From Cyanoderma ruficeps (lineage: Eukaryota > Chordata > Aves > Passeriformes > Timaliidae): DNA of 64,000 bases. The stretch spans positions 54,782-118,781 of the forward strand of contig VZDJ01000003.1 of NCBI GenBank assembly GCA_008694505.1. Reading direction: 5' to 3'. This document shows positions 53,801 through 60,570 of the stretch, one piece after another; the first letter of the stretch is position 1, and each line of letters starts with the position of its first letter. The notes below the pieces were generated by a model. It was not told the DNA's origin. It ran no database searches and worked only from the letters and a program-made list of their open reading frames with translations. Made by a program: the position numbers and the translations under genes.

Positions 53801-56800
53801 GAGACCAGTAATAAAGGATGTGTTTTAAGTTTCCTTGGAAGATTTGCATTTATGAAAGGGGGTTACCAAGACCCTGCTCAAGCTCACAGTGAAGAGATCC
53901 AGCTTAACTTTAACATCCTGAGAACCAGGATGGGCCTTTGAACCATGCTGGCTTTGGATGGTTCAAGCCAGAATGCATCATATCTTTAGCATATTGAAAC
54001 ATATAGTGGAGATTGTATACCATAGCAGTGCTTTTGACCTTCACTTAGAAGAGACCAATTACTAAATACAGAAAGGCTGTCCTTGTGAAACATTCGATTT
54101 CTGATTTGCAGTCTATCTGGACTGGGATCACTGTGATTAATTTTAGTTTCTATGTGCTTTCTGTATTGAAACCTTGCCTGTGGCAGTTCACATGTACACC
54201 TATTTTTAAGATAGCGAGACTCAATCCAAATTGAGAGATCAGGGGTGAAAGGGAAGCTAATCTAATTGCAGTTTGTGAAGCCCAGATACACTTCAGCGTT
54301 AATAGTTCTCTGGACCCAAAGCATTTCTGAGAAATTGCCTCCAAGGTTGTCAGTGTTCCACATGGTAAGTACTGCTCCACATTTCCTGGCAGACAGGTTC
54401 ATTTGGAGTCAGGATCACAGATTGAACACTATAGCCATGCAAAATAAGACCAGATGATGAATAGGTAACCCAGACAGTTCACAATATTGAAAGATAGCGT
54501 GCTTTCATCTGAAATAGGAGAAGCTTTTTCATATAGCTTCATCTAATTTGCTAGTATTTGAGTCCAGCTAGCTAAACACAATAGATACACTACAGGTCGT
54601 GGAGAATAAATCTGGAAATGTGTTTTATGTAATTATTCTGGTACATCATTCTTGTAGTTTGATTGCAACGTGTTGCTAATGATATGGAAAAGACATTCAT
54701 GAGTGTTAAAGTGCTGTTCTGTTTTCAGAACTGTATTTCACAAGAGTACTTCATGTTTGTCCTGAGTACTAAAATAACATTTCATTTTGGTCTGAAATGG
54801 AGAAAAAAATTAAATTAGTGGAGATATTAGATCCACTGTCTAAATTGCTCACGTGATTGGTGTGTAGAGTAGCTGTAGTTCAGGGTTTTCCTACTGCATA
54901 TGTCAAAGCAAGATAGATCCAGTAAAGAATTTAATCTTCTAAATTCATCTGCTTTCAGTTTGATTTTGCAGTTTGTCATGAATTTGTTCATGACATCTCA
55001 AATCATCAAGCTATACCGTGACTAGTTTGGCTTTGTTCAGAGCAATCCGAAAAATTGGTCTTTCTTTGATGGCTAAATGTGTATTGAGATGCTTCATTTT
55101 AGCTACCTGAGGTATACTGGATGTTTTCATAGCCGGCCTATGTGACAAAGCCGCAATGTGCATCTTAAAGTGAGAAGTAAGTACAGGCAGACCACTGATG
55201 CTCTTGGTCCTTTTGATTTATCCAATATCTCATGATTTTTTAGAGGTGCTGCCCCTGCATCAATGCTGAAGGAAGGCTTTCAGTGAGGTGTTGTTAGCAT
55301 GGTATTCCTTTAGAACTTGTCCATTCAGGCTAAAATTGTTAATGCATTTGAAGGCCTGGCCTATAAAATAGCTGGCTCCTCTCTCAATGTTGACCTTACA
55401 CAGAAGAAGAGTTCTGTCAGGAGATCTGACAAGATCTGTCAGTAACTTAATCTCAAATCATCAACCTATACTATGACTAGTTTGTTTTTTAACTGCATTC
55501 CTCCGCACTCTTTTTTCAGTTGTCATTTTCCCCATTTTATTGAGAAGAATCTTAAAGCGCTTAGCCTATATTCCTGTGCTTAAATTACACCTCACTACTG
55601 CACTTTTAATTCTTCTCACTAGGTAAGTCAGTTGTTCCCCTAGTGTTAATGAGTGAAGATGCTGCCACCAGAGTATGGTTGTTTAGCACTGATAAATACA
55701 TAACAGGGATTTTTGATTAAGTGAAAGCCATCACATCATCTAAAAGTGAAGGCTTATATGTTTTTACACTGGAGTGTGCAGATACTGAGGGTGGAGGATC
55801 TGGTATCTCTGATGTTTCTAGCAGTCATTCATCTCCTGCACAGAATTTTGACAGGCTTAAGTGACCTTCAGTCATGCAAATCTGTGCTCTGCTCTCTGTG
55901 ATAATTCACAGTTGTGATTTTGAGAAACTAACATTGTACTGGAGGATTACACAGCTTTGTAGTACTAGGGAAGGAACCATTTTTTTCTCTTACTGAAAAG
56001 CAGATTTTTATGCAGTAGCTTTACTGCTTCTCACTGTGGTCAGCTTTCTTCTCCCACTGCTCGTCCAACAGGACATTCGATTAAGACCCACATAGACAAA
56101 TTACAAGATAAATTACTGGCATCAGGACACATTTCTCTCCATTCAAGGCAATGTCATAGCCAACGTGAACTAAGCATGGTTTCTTTATTTAAAGACTCAG
56201 TGGGGGAGACAAAAGGAAGGAAGATCTTAAAGTTCAATGTAGCATTCACATAGTGGTTATTCAGGCAGTACATGCAGGCCATACCCTTCAATGACAGCAA
56301 GGACTTTGTGTCTGCCCCCCACTGCCAATGTGACACAAAAGCCTCTCCCTCTGGAAATGGAAAAAGGGCAATATCTCTGACTGTTTTCCCTTTAGTCACT
56401 GAGCAGCAGGAAATAAATTGTTTCTCCTTCCTGTAATTCAGCCGGGCAGTTCAGGTCATTACATCCGCCTCTGCCCTGTGTGCTGTGACCAGAAACAAAG
56501 CTGATCTCAGATGCATTAAAGAAAGGCTGATGGTGAGTGGGCCTGTGGCAAATGGCTGCAGGGAGGAATGCTAAGTTGCATTGCCCATGCCATGGCACAC
56601 AGTGGTTCTTGTAACACAGCATGGTTCATGGGCAGAGGGTGCACAAGGACGTATGTGTGTAAAAAAATCAGAGCCTAATTGCTGCTGATATTATTTCCTG
56701 CTTTATAAACTGCATTGATCTCCAGAACTCCTTCAGCAACTGTTTGTTAGAAATTCATCATAGAGTCATAGCATGGCTCAGGTTGGATTGGACCTTAAAT

Positions 56801-59800
56801 ATCATCTAGTTCTGGACTGCAAGTGCACATTAATGGGTCATATTGACCTTCTGGAAACTTTGAGGTATGTTCAGAAAATGCAGCAAGTGTATCCACAAGA
56901 ATAAGAATAATGAGGAAAGTAAGTAAAAAGCAGAACGAAGCATCTTGAAATTATTCTAATGGATGGCAAAAATAATGAGGTATTCACTGAAGTGGTAAAG
57001 GCAAACATGGTCTGGAAATTAAAGTTAATGAAAATGTATCTAGAGTAAATGAATATTGTTTATTCTGACACATCAGAATATTGCTTTGTGATGGTTTTTA
57101 ATGGTTTTGTAAGATGAGGCCCTGCTGTTAGATGTGAAGGTCATGGCAGCACCAGCAGCACCCCAGGGCTGGGGAATAAAACAAAGACTTTATTTACTGT
57201 AGCAGAGTAAATTGTCTGCCCTGCCTCATTTTTGGGTGTTCCAAAACCCCAGGAATGTATAGGAATGTTGCATATATAGATGAGGCTCATGTCTGATCAT
57301 GTACAAACTGTTTGAAATATTAGAAGAACACTGAAATACAAACTTCTGCTTTTGTTATTGGAAGGGGAAAAGGGATTCCCTTCATATCACAGCAGTGCCA
57401 TATTTTTTTATGCTATAGATCTGTTGCAAAAGGAAATGGTGTAGTGGGAAGGATCTGAGCTGATGGAGTAGAGTCCATGCAGAAGCACCGACTGGCACTG
57501 CAATGGCAGGGAAGTGATGATACTGTGGTGCTGTCATCTCATTTAGAGCCAGGGCTGCAGCAGTCCTAATCAGAACTAATTAGTTCAACCTTTGGGGGTT
57601 TTTACACCACACAGTACTTGGAAGGGAAGTATGCTCAGTGATATTTGTTTCAAAGTATCTGATTGACTGTGTGAACTAGACAAATTAATTCTGTGTGCAG
57701 CCACTCAAACAAGAAGGCACAGTAAATAAAGATGGACAGAAACCTTTTCCAGAATATGAATTTTCTACCAGAAAATGATAATTTGACAAAAATAATGCTA
57801 TTTGAAGGCAAGTAATTTTTAGAGAAGTTCAGAAGAGAAGCTTCCAGCAGTCATTAATCGTATTTTCTAATGGCAAAGCACAAAGCAAAAGGATTCCATC
57901 TTCAAACTTTCCCCACCTTTCTGTTCAAGTGTATATGTGATTAGTATAGAAAATAAACTTCAACTTCCATGTCTTTCCAGAGTGTCTTATTATTTCTCTG
58001 GTCTAATAATAAACCAGATAACTATGACTTCACTATTTGCAGATAAATTAACAGATGTACTGATAGTACAGTAGATGTTCTGTGGAAGGCATCACTCTGA
58101 GAAAACAGCAGCACTACAGCCTCTCTAAATTATTAGGGACTGTGAAAGATAAACTGGTTCAGAGACAGATTTGAACTCCTGGAAAGATTAAGAAACATCC
58201 TGTTTGTTTAGCAGTGGTGTCTGTGTATTCTGAATAGTTGATTAAATACATCCTCGGTCAAATAGCTACATATTTGGAGGCAAAAAGTTAGTCACCTTGC
58301 TAACACATCCTTATCTCTGTAACCTTCTGTACTGCTCCTAAGTGTGGTCCTTGGTGCCAGGATCTGTCTATGTGCAAGATATTAAAAAACCTTTCAGTTT
58401 TTGAAAGTGGCCTTCACTGAAATGAGGGAGAAGCTAAGGCTGCTGCAGAACCTTTTGATATGGCTGTGACTTTTCAGAGCTAGTGTGAAAGGTGCTGGAT
58501 ATGAATTGGCAGTAAGTGATGGACAAGTTTTGTTGTTTTTTATCTTCTTCAAAGTGATGCAGTTTGGCACCATCTGTACCTTGAGGGCTTTCCTTGCTTC
58601 TGTTTTTCATTAGAAACAATTAGTTTCTCTAATTGTTCATTACATCGCTGGCACTTAGACAAATGTTCAGGTGCTTCTTAAGCTGAAAATGATAGAAAAG
58701 TACTAGAGAATGCAGGAACCTGTATACCTGGGTTAGTCTAATAGATGGATTTTCCTTTCAGAAGCTTGCAGAAAATTTCAGTAGGTGATGTATTGAAGGT
58801 AACGTAAGCTCTACATCAAAAGAGGTTCATACATCAGATTTTTATACATCAGGGGGGTGTTAGACAAGTTGGCAGATATAGCACCTGAAAGCTTATTTTG
58901 AGAAAAATCAACTGAGAAAACCTGTCTTGGGGTGACTTAATTATACCATACCCCCTGTCTCAAACCAAGGTAAAACCTTTACACACTACCAGACTTCTGG
59001 GTATTCATCTATACCACATGCCTCCAGGTATCCTAGATACTGTTAACAACCACTAAGTGTTGCACATAATGTTGTGTACTGCAGTCTTGCTTGTTTATGA
59101 AGAGAGGCAGAAAAAGAATCCCCAAACCAAACAAAAATTCTGTAAAAATTAGACATTAGACCACAGAATTTTTGGGTTGGGCAAAGAAAAAGTTATTTTC
59201 TGACTCAGGACAATTAAATTTTTCTCTGACTTTCTCCCTGTAGCAGGAAACTGGAAAGTCAGTCTTTTCTAGTACTTGACCCATGCCCCTGTGCTGGCAA
59301 GCTGGAAAGTCATTGATTTAATACTTTATGCCTGCTGAAGATGGCAGGGGGGTTGACTGCAGTAGAGGTTCTGTGCTGTGAGATGGCCACAAAAAGCTGG
59401 CAGAGATTTCCGTTCTGGTACTGCCTTGTATTCCCAGGGGTCAGTGGTGGCTCTATGATGTAAGAAAGCAGGCACAAATCCTAGATGTAGTGACCAGTCC
59501 CAAATAATAAGGCCATTTGGGTGGCACATTTCTGTCTCAAGTGACTGGTCACTACTGTATGTTTTGTGACATGGTGATGGTTCTTGTCTGTTAATTTGTT
59601 TTTTACTTCGGTGCAATACACTATACAAGATATGTACTACTCCCCTTCTCACAAGTGCAGTTCTAGATGAGCTCTCAGTAATTCATTGTGGAGGCCGCAC
59701 TTACTCTGACACTGTTTTTCCTTCTAGGCTGTTGGCTGTGATTATGAGATAAATTCCAACGCAACAGAAGACCAGTGTGGAGTTTGCCTGGGTGATGGCT

Positions 59801-59848
59801 CTGCTTGTCACACAGTGAAGATGATGTTTAATCAAAGTGAAGGATTTG
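2653..59848 (+). CDS. ADAMTS12: ADAMTS12, partial: twelve internal exons
   Basis: A secreted zinc metalloprotease of the ADAMTS family, acting in the extracellular matrix; mammalian ADAMTS12 is known to cleave COMP and aggrecan. Exons, seen directly: 2653-2827, 28085-28281, 30193-30276, 32571-32695, 34341-34490, 36981-37124, 37785-37929, 41928-42020, 42248-42393, 43242-43411, 52567-52700, 59728-59848. The joined frame is open for 561 codons plus one base. Order: prodomain end (residues 1-87), protease (88 to about 300), disintegrin-like (about 301-389), TSP type 1 repeat (390-443), cysteine-rich (444 to about 561). Zinc ligands are His239, His243 and His249, with Glu240 as catalytic base and Met266 as Met-turn. 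The match to human ADAMTS12 runs the whole length (for example [15 protein letters not shown] and [11 protein letters not shown]) and covers roughly human residues 165-725, from memory. ADAMTS7, the nearest paralogue, fits less well. Start, stop and promoter lie outside the window. Confidence 0.95.
4627..5193 (+). mobile_element. CR1 retroposon fragment, sense
   Basis: A 5'-truncated, diverged CR1 LINE copy. It starts in the reverse-transcriptase C-terminal coding region (CTCTGCTCTGCTCTGGTGAG) and ends with the CR1 3' end around 5140-5193, reading like GATCTTTCAGGTACCTTCC and a CCATTCTGTG tail. The frame is broken by indels and stops, so it is an old copy. CR1 is the dominant LINE family of birds. 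Confidence 0.9.
5333..5838 (-). mobile_element. Solo LTR-like element, antisense (edges approximate)
   Basis: Read on the minus strand it has an AATAAA signal followed by about 70 bases ending CCCTCTAACA, like the R-U5 end of a retroviral LTR. The + strand left edge TGTTAGAGGG at 5333 looks well defined; the right edge is uncertain, and I could not find a convincing target-site duplication. An 18-base direct repeat (5754-5771 and 5798-5815, 44 bp apart) lies in what would be the U3 region. Confidence 0.6.
7600..8004. repeat. Local duplication plus inverted copy
   Basis: A roughly 52-bp segment beginning GCATTGAAGTATTTGATAGA at 7600 recurs at 7697 almost unchanged, and its first part appears a third time at 7653. 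The third copy continues into 7668-7690, which recurs in reverse complement at 7962-7984 with one mismatch in 23. The pattern suggests a template-switching or multi-step duplication event. Confidence 0.8.
8129..8751 (-). mobile_element. Solo LTR, antisense, 623 bp
   Basis: It has TG...CA ends (TGCGATGGTG...CACCACTACA) and flanking hexamers CGTTTT (8123-8128) and AGTTTT (8752-8757), 5 of 6 identical, consistent with a 6-bp target-site duplication. The minus strand has an ATTTAAGG TATA-like site near 8392 and a TAATAAAA polyadenylation-like site near 8320, in the right order. It resembles the LTR at 31218-31836 in length, ends and a CCGGGTTT block. No internal retroviral genes are present. Confidence 0.75.
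10051..10098. repeat. 24-bp tandem duplication
   Basis: TTCACTGTGATTCACCAAT occurs at 10051 and again at 10075, followed each time by a T-rich end. The copies differ at about one position over the unit, so this is a recent tandem duplication. Confidence 0.85.
11277..11302. repeat. TAAA simple repeat
   Basis: About six units of an imperfect TAAA tetranucleotide repeat. Confidence 0.85.
12172..12640 (+). mobile_element. LTR-like element, sense (edges approximate)
   Basis: Sequence typical of avian endogenous-retrovirus LTRs: a GC-rich promoter-like part (CTCCGCCCAGGGGG near 12340), a TATA-like GGATATAATC at about 12373, then a block around 12500-12545 (TGTATTCTGACTCTGTCAG) and a T-rich end closing in CCACTACA at about 12640. 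It is the only LTR-like element here in the gene's own orientation. I could not identify a target-site duplication, so edges are uncertain. Confidence 0.55.
18774..19553 (-). mobile_element. Young CR1 retroposon, antisense, with intact reading frame
   Basis: A 5'-truncated CR1 copy on the minus strand. Its 3' tail is at 18774-18796 (CAGAATCACAGAATCACAG on the + strand), and the 3' untranslated part follows the stop. The reverse-transcriptase C-terminal frame at 19552-18854 is open for 232 codons with familiar CR1 segments such as [19 protein letters not shown] and [15 protein letters not shown]. An uninterrupted frame of this length implies recent insertion. The left part of the element is missing. 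Confidence 0.93.
18854..19552 (-). pseudogene. CR1 ORF2 fragment (reverse transcriptase C-terminus)
   Basis: A 232-codon open frame encoding the C-terminal end of the CR1 ORF2 protein, downstream of the catalytic reverse-transcriptase motifs. Familiar segments are [30 protein letters not shown] and [19 protein letters not shown]. It lacks the endonuclease and catalytic motifs, so it cannot encode an active enzyme; it is a truncated relic, and its first Met is arbitrary. Confidence 0.88.
19554..19951 (-). mobile_element. LTR-like element abutting the CR1
   Basis: The ends are TGTTAAGATCTG and CAGATCTTACTGCCA, which share an inverted AGATCTTA block. The flanking hexamers GGCATG (19548-19553) and GGCCTG (19952-19957) match at 5 of 6. 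On the minus strand AAATAAAA near 19640 could be the polyadenylation signal. No family name can be assigned. The left flank coincides with the 5' truncation point of the CR1, so nesting is possible. Confidence 0.5.
21385..21862 (-). mobile_element. CR1 fragment, antisense
   Basis: The + strand begins AGAGTCACAGAGTTGCTTAGG and continues TTGGAAGAGACCTCTAAGATC, the antisense of the CR1 3' end. The minus-strand frame retains about 130 codons resembling the CR1 reverse-transcriptase end ([13 protein letters not shown]). It is 5'-truncated near 21862 and more diverged than the 18774 copy. Confidence 0.92.
28085..28281 (+). CDS. ADAMTS12: ADAMTS12 exon, furin site and start of protease domain
   Basis: Residues 59-124. 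The acceptor AG is at 28083-28084 and the donor GTATGT follows ATG at 28279-28281. The split Asp codon (G+AT) joins it correctly to the exon at 2653. RRVSRR at residues 82-87 (nt 28153-28170) is a furin-type R-x-x-R site followed by [15 protein letters not shown], the start of the mature metalloprotease domain. The exon ends in YILTIMNM, identical to human ADAMTS12. A conserved charged and Gln-rich linker (Gln-Gln-Gln-His, Arg-Glu-Arg-Trp) precedes the furin site. Confidence 0.95.
28282..30192 (+). other. ADAMTS12: ADAMTS12 intron, 1.9 kb
   Basis: Unique AT-rich intron sequence between two protease-domain exons. I recognise no repeat edge, RNA gene or coding exon in it. Confidence 0.85.
30193..30276 (+). 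CDS. ADAMTS12: ADAMTS12 exon, protease domain
   Basis: Residues 125-152, 28 whole codons in phase 0 on both sides. The acceptor is CACAG (AG 30191-30192) and the donor GTAAGG begins at 30277. The peptide begins [17 protein letters not shown], matching human with a conservative Asn to Asp change, and ends in an acidic run (EEVE). This is part of the central beta-sheet of the reprolysin-type fold. Confidence 0.94.
31212..31217. repeat. Left target-site duplication AAGTAT
   Basis: AAGTAT directly before the LTR at 31218; its partner is at 31837-31842. Confidence 0.88.
31218..31836 (-). mobile_element. Solo LTR, antisense, 619 bp, with perfect 6-bp target-site duplication
   Basis: The ends are TGTTGCGGTGTGT and ACACACCACCACA, a near-perfect inverted pair, flanked by AAGTAT on both sides (31212-31217 and 31837-31842). 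On the minus strand CAATAAACCCGG near 31350 fits the polyadenylation region. A 6-bp duplication is typical of beta-retrovirus-like (class II) elements. No gag, pol or env sequence is present, so it is a recombination-derived solo LTR. Open frames of up to 150 codons inside it are not retroviral genes. Confidence 0.9.
31837..31842. repeat. Right target-site duplication AAGTAT
   Basis: AAGTAT directly after the LTR ending at 31836; identical to 31212-31217. Confidence 0.88.
32571..32695 (+). CDS. ADAMTS12: ADAMTS12 exon, protease domain
   Basis: Residues 153-193 plus two bases of Arg194. The acceptor is TTCCCATTAG and the donor AG|GTATGA. It begins [20 protein letters not shown] and contains HHDVAVLLT, near-identical to human ADAMTS12. 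The cysteine in ASFCKW is one of the conserved protease-domain disulphide cysteines of the family. Reading through the donor gives a short in-frame extension before a stop in the intron; this is not evidence of an alternative exon. Confidence 0.95.
33361..33425 (-). mobile_element. Short CR1 3' fragment, antisense
   Basis: GAGTCACAGAATCTTTAGG and TTGGAAAAGACTTTCAGGATC are the antisense of the CR1 3' end. Only about 65 bp remain. Confidence 0.85.
33749..34211 (-). mobile_element. Solo LTR, antisense, 463 bp
   Basis: TGTTAGGGTT and ATGCTGACA ends, flanked by ACTTAC (33743-33748) and ATTTAC (34212-34217), 5 of 6 identical. The minus strand has a TTATTAAAA polyadenylation-like site near 33855 about 100 bp before its ACA end. 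The element ends about 130 bp before the acceptor of the catalytic exon at 34341. Family not identified. Confidence 0.7.
34341..34490 (+). CDS. ADAMTS12: ADAMTS12 exon, catalytic HELGH motif
   Basis: Residues 194-244 (first and last codons split). It carries [19 protein letters not shown] and then TIAHELGH, the first part of the reprolysin zinc motif: His239, Glu240 and His243 at nt 34474-34488. The intron falls inside the motif, just after the second zinc histidine, splitting the following Ser codon. The acceptor is GTGATTCTAG and the donor GTACAG. Only about 130 bp separate this acceptor from the end of the solo LTR at 33749-34211. Confidence 0.96.
34491..36980 (+). other. ADAMTS12: ADAMTS12 intron, 2.5 kb
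   Basis: It splits the zinc-binding motif between its second and third histidines. It holds an ATG-type trinucleotide repeat near 35398-35416 and, around it, a stretch of higher complexity (35221-35560) that could be a conserved noncoding element. No exon or transposable element is recognised. Confidence 0.8.
35398..35416. repeat. ATG trinucleotide repeat
   Basis: About six ATG units in tandem inside the intron that splits the zinc motif. Confidence 0.85.
36981..37124 (+). CDS. ADAMTS12: ADAMTS12 exon, third zinc ligand and Met-turn
   Basis: Residues 244-292. It completes the zinc motif with FGIQHD (third ligand His249, Asp250) and includes [18 protein letters not shown], with the Met-turn Met266. 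Together with the previous exon this gives HExxHxxGxxHD, so the catalytic site is intact. The acceptor is TTATCTCCAG; the donor GTGAGT begins at 37125 and splits an Asp codon. Confidence 0.96.
37125..37784 (+). other. ADAMTS12: ADAMTS12 intron, 660 bp
   Basis: A short unique intron between protease-domain exons. I see no repeat or other feature in it. Confidence 0.85.
37785..37929 (+). CDS. ADAMTS12: ADAMTS12 exon, end of protease and start of disintegrin-like domain
   Basis: Residues 292-340. It begins [14 protein letters not shown] and continues [18 protein letters not shown], the protease/disintegrin-like junction. GSNATFC contains an N-glycosylation sequon (Asn-Ala-Thr) that human also has. 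The acceptor is TTTTTGTCTTAAAG and the donor GTAAGT. The loop [12 protein letters not shown] differs slightly from the human sequence. Confidence 0.95.
37930..41927 (+). other. ADAMTS12: ADAMTS12 intron, 4.0 kb
   Basis: Unique sequence between the two disintegrin-like exons. Open frames of up to 127 codons occur on both strands (for example around 40670-41041), but none resembles a known family. No CR1 or LTR is recognised. Confidence 0.8.
41928..42020 (+). CDS. ADAMTS12: ADAMTS12 exon, disintegrin-like domain
   Basis: Residues 341-371, 31 whole codons. It encodes [19 protein letters not shown] and then DGTRCGENK, with the four cysteines expected for this part of the disintegrin-like domain. 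ADAMTS disintegrin-like domains do not act as classical integrin-binding loops; they mainly support substrate recognition. The acceptor follows a T-rich tract (TTTCTTTCTTTTTCAG); the donor is AAG|GTGACT. Confidence 0.95.
42248..42393 (+). CDS. ADAMTS12: ADAMTS12 exon, first thrombospondin type 1 repeat
   Basis: Residues 372-420. After WCFSGECI (end of the disintegrin-like domain) and a short linker comes [18 protein letters not shown], the start of the central TSP1 repeat. WxxWxxW is a C-mannosylation site and CTRTCG fits the O-fucosylation consensus CSxS/TCG type. The preceding intron is only 227 bp, the shortest here, with a strong pyrimidine tract. The donor GTAAGC splits a Glu codon. Confidence 0.95.
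42394..43241 (+). other. ADAMTS12: ADAMTS12 intron, 848 bp
   Basis: It interrupts the first TSP1 repeat. Its one visible feature is an 11-base G homopolymer at 43029-43039; otherwise it is unique sequence. Confidence 0.85.
43029..43039. repeat. G homopolymer
   Basis: Eleven consecutive G residues about 200 bp before an ADAMTS12 acceptor. Homopolymer length here may be unreliable. Confidence 0.85.
43242..43411 (+). CDS. ADAMTS12: ADAMTS12 exon, end of TSP1 repeat and start of cysteine-rich domain
   Basis: Residues 420-477. It includes [17 protein letters not shown], closing the TSP1 repeat, then [20 protein letters not shown], the start of the cysteine-rich domain, both near-identical to human. 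The acceptor is TCCTTTTCTAG; the donor GTGTGA begins at 43412 and leaves the first base of a split Ala codon. The next exon lies 9.2 kb downstream. Confidence 0.95.
44043..44830 (-). mobile_element. Older CR1 copy, antisense
   Basis: The + strand begins GAATCACAAAATTGTTAGGG, the antisense CR1 3' end, and extends about 790 bp into the reverse-transcriptase region. The minus-strand frame is shifted and interrupted. Its sequence differs from the 18774 copy enough to suggest a different CR1 subfamily. Confidence 0.9.
46275..47142 (-). mobile_element. Avian LTR with internal GC-rich repeats, 868 bp
   Basis: The left end TGTAGTGGTTAATCC and right end TTTTAGTATCA are flanked by GGCATT on both sides (46269-46274 and 47143-47148), a perfect 6-bp duplication. 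The central part has repeated short blocks such as GCTCCAGCATGG (46529-46640) and GGGGCTGCAGG (46690-46800), typical of a common avian LTR family. The minus strand has AATAAATTAAAT near 46430. Orientation is less certain than for the others. No viral genes are present. Confidence 0.8.
48895..49195 (+). mobile_element. CR1 3' fragment, sense
   Basis: About 300 bp of CR1 3' sequence: CGGAGAGGGACTTTTTACAA, later CACTGCCCATGTTGGGGG and GATGATCCTTAAGATTTC, ending in TTCCATGATTCTGTAATTC. Diverged, no open frame. Confidence 0.88.
49762..49813. repeat. GACA/GATA tetranucleotide microsatellite
   Basis: About thirteen units, beginning as GACA and switching to GATA with one GATG. A likely length-variable locus. 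GATA/GACA repeats are often noted on sex chromosomes. Confidence 0.95.
52567..52700 (+). CDS. ADAMTS12: ADAMTS12 exon, cysteine-rich domain
   Basis: Residues 477-521. It begins [20 protein letters not shown] and ends TCINGMCK, with the cysteine spacing of the ADAMTS cysteine-rich domain, which contributes to substrate and matrix binding. The acceptor is TGTTTTCCTTTCAG and the donor AAG|GTATTG. The split Ala codon (G+CA) joins it in frame to the exon at 43242. Confidence 0.95.
53174..53204. repeat. Perfect 11-bp inverted repeat (hairpin)
   Basis: AATGTTGTACA at 53174-53184 pairs with TGTACAACATT at 53194-53204 across a 9-base loop. It could fold as a stem-loop in the transcript; no function is implied. 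Confidence 0.85.
54997..55029 (+). repeat. Direct repeat, first copy
   Basis: A 33-nt block starting CTCAAATCATCAAGCTATAC that recurs at 55452-55484 with three mismatches. Family unknown. Confidence 0.75.
55452..55484 (+). repeat. Direct repeat, second copy
   Basis: Second copy of the 33-nt block at 54997, starting CTCAAATCATCAACCTATAC. The 420 bp between the copies are unlike each other. Confidence 0.75.
56761..56830 (-). mobile_element. Short diverged CR1 3' fragment, antisense
   Basis: TAGAGTCATAGCATGGCTCA and GGTTGGATTGGACCTTAAAT resemble the antisense CR1 3' end. About 60-70 bp remain and divergence is high. Confidence 0.7.
57126..57480 (-). mobile_element. Possible LTR fragment, antisense (edges unknown)
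   Basis: On the minus strand a TATA-like CTATATATG (about 57273-57282) is followed after about 70 bp by GTAAATAAAG (about 57190-57200) and then about 70 bp ending in CTAACA (57131-57126), the layout of an LTR promoter and polyadenylation site. No target-site duplication was found and the right edge is a guess. Confidence 0.4.
59728..59848 (+). CDS. ADAMTS12: ADAMTS12 exon, end of cysteine-rich domain
   Basis: Residues 522-561 plus one base of the next codon. It encodes [20 protein letters not shown], then [20 protein letters not shown]. Two N-glycosylation sequons are present, Asn-Ala-Thr (also in human) and Asn-Gln-Ser. The acceptor is TTTTTCCTTCTAG; the donor GTAATA begins at 59849. The following exon (spacer domain, starting Gly-Tyr-Val-Asp in human) is not found in the remaining 4.1 kb and should lie beyond the window. 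Confidence 0.94.
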
Positions 59849-59932
59849 GTAATATGGGTTCCTCCTTTAAATTCTTCCATTGGTGAAGTCATTCCTCTAT
59901 GAAAAAATGATTAAGATGCTTCTCATTTGTCC

Positions 59933-60570
59933 TGATTTAGGGAAAATTGGGAGGAAGCTTCCAAATGGAGTCCCTCTAGAAATCAAAATTCAAGAGGCCT
60001 CTGCCCCAACTGGTTCGCGAAAAGATTTCCTTGGAGAAAAGTGGAAAAACCTGTTTATTTAACAAGCAAAGTATTCACAAGCATAAAAAATGAGTACTAT
60101 TAAACAATACAACCTCTTGCAGTTCTGAAGAGATGGCAAACTCAGAAAGTCCTTGTTGTGGGGTGTAGCTCATCTCGTTCAGTCCCTTATCAGTCCCTCC
60201 AGCACTGGAAAATGCCACGTCCAAGGCCCCGCTGGGCCACAGGTGTGAGCTCCGAGTGTCCTTCTGGGTTTTCAGTCCAGAGCAGGGTGACCAGTTCCAA
60301 GAAAAAGAAAAGCCACAGTCCAGGGAACTTCTCTGCCTCAGCTAGCTGAAAGCTGACTACAAGCAGAGAGCTCTCCCCCACTGTCCATGCTGCAGACAGC
60401 GCAGTCCGTGAGGAGGATGAGGGGAGGGTGCAGGGTCAGCAAACAAACTGTGGCGTCTTCTCCTCCCTTTGCTCCCGGAACCCTCTGAAAGGGGCAGAAC
60501 TTATTTCTGGGGTAAACAGATGAATGGGGATACATTTCAGCATCATAAAGCCACCCTAGGGCATAATTGA
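59933..60570 (-). mobile_element. LTR-like element, antisense (edges approximate)
   Basis: It contains blocks I recognise from avian LTRs: GAGGCCTCTGCCCCAACTGG followed by TTCGCGAAAAGATTTCC (59994-60030), then on the minus strand GTTAAATAAACAGG (about 60050-60064) as polyadenylation region, and a GC-richer U3-like part to about 60480. It begins about 85 bp after the last recognised exon. I could not fix its edges or a target-site duplication. Confidence 0.6.

Larger units (their letters stand above)
52701..59727 (+). other. ADAMTS12: ADAMTS12 intron, 7.0 kb
   Basis: It holds an AT-rich hairpin at 53174-53204, a diverged pair of 33-nt direct repeats (54997-55029 and 55452-55484), a short CR1 fragment at 56761-56830 and a weak LTR-like stretch near 57126-57480. 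The rest is unique sequence in which I see no gene. Confidence 0.8.

Noticed and set aside
59160..59190. Possible CR1 3' fragment (CACAGAATTTTTGGGTTGGG)
   Set aside because: Only about 20 bases resemble CR1 and the continuation does not.
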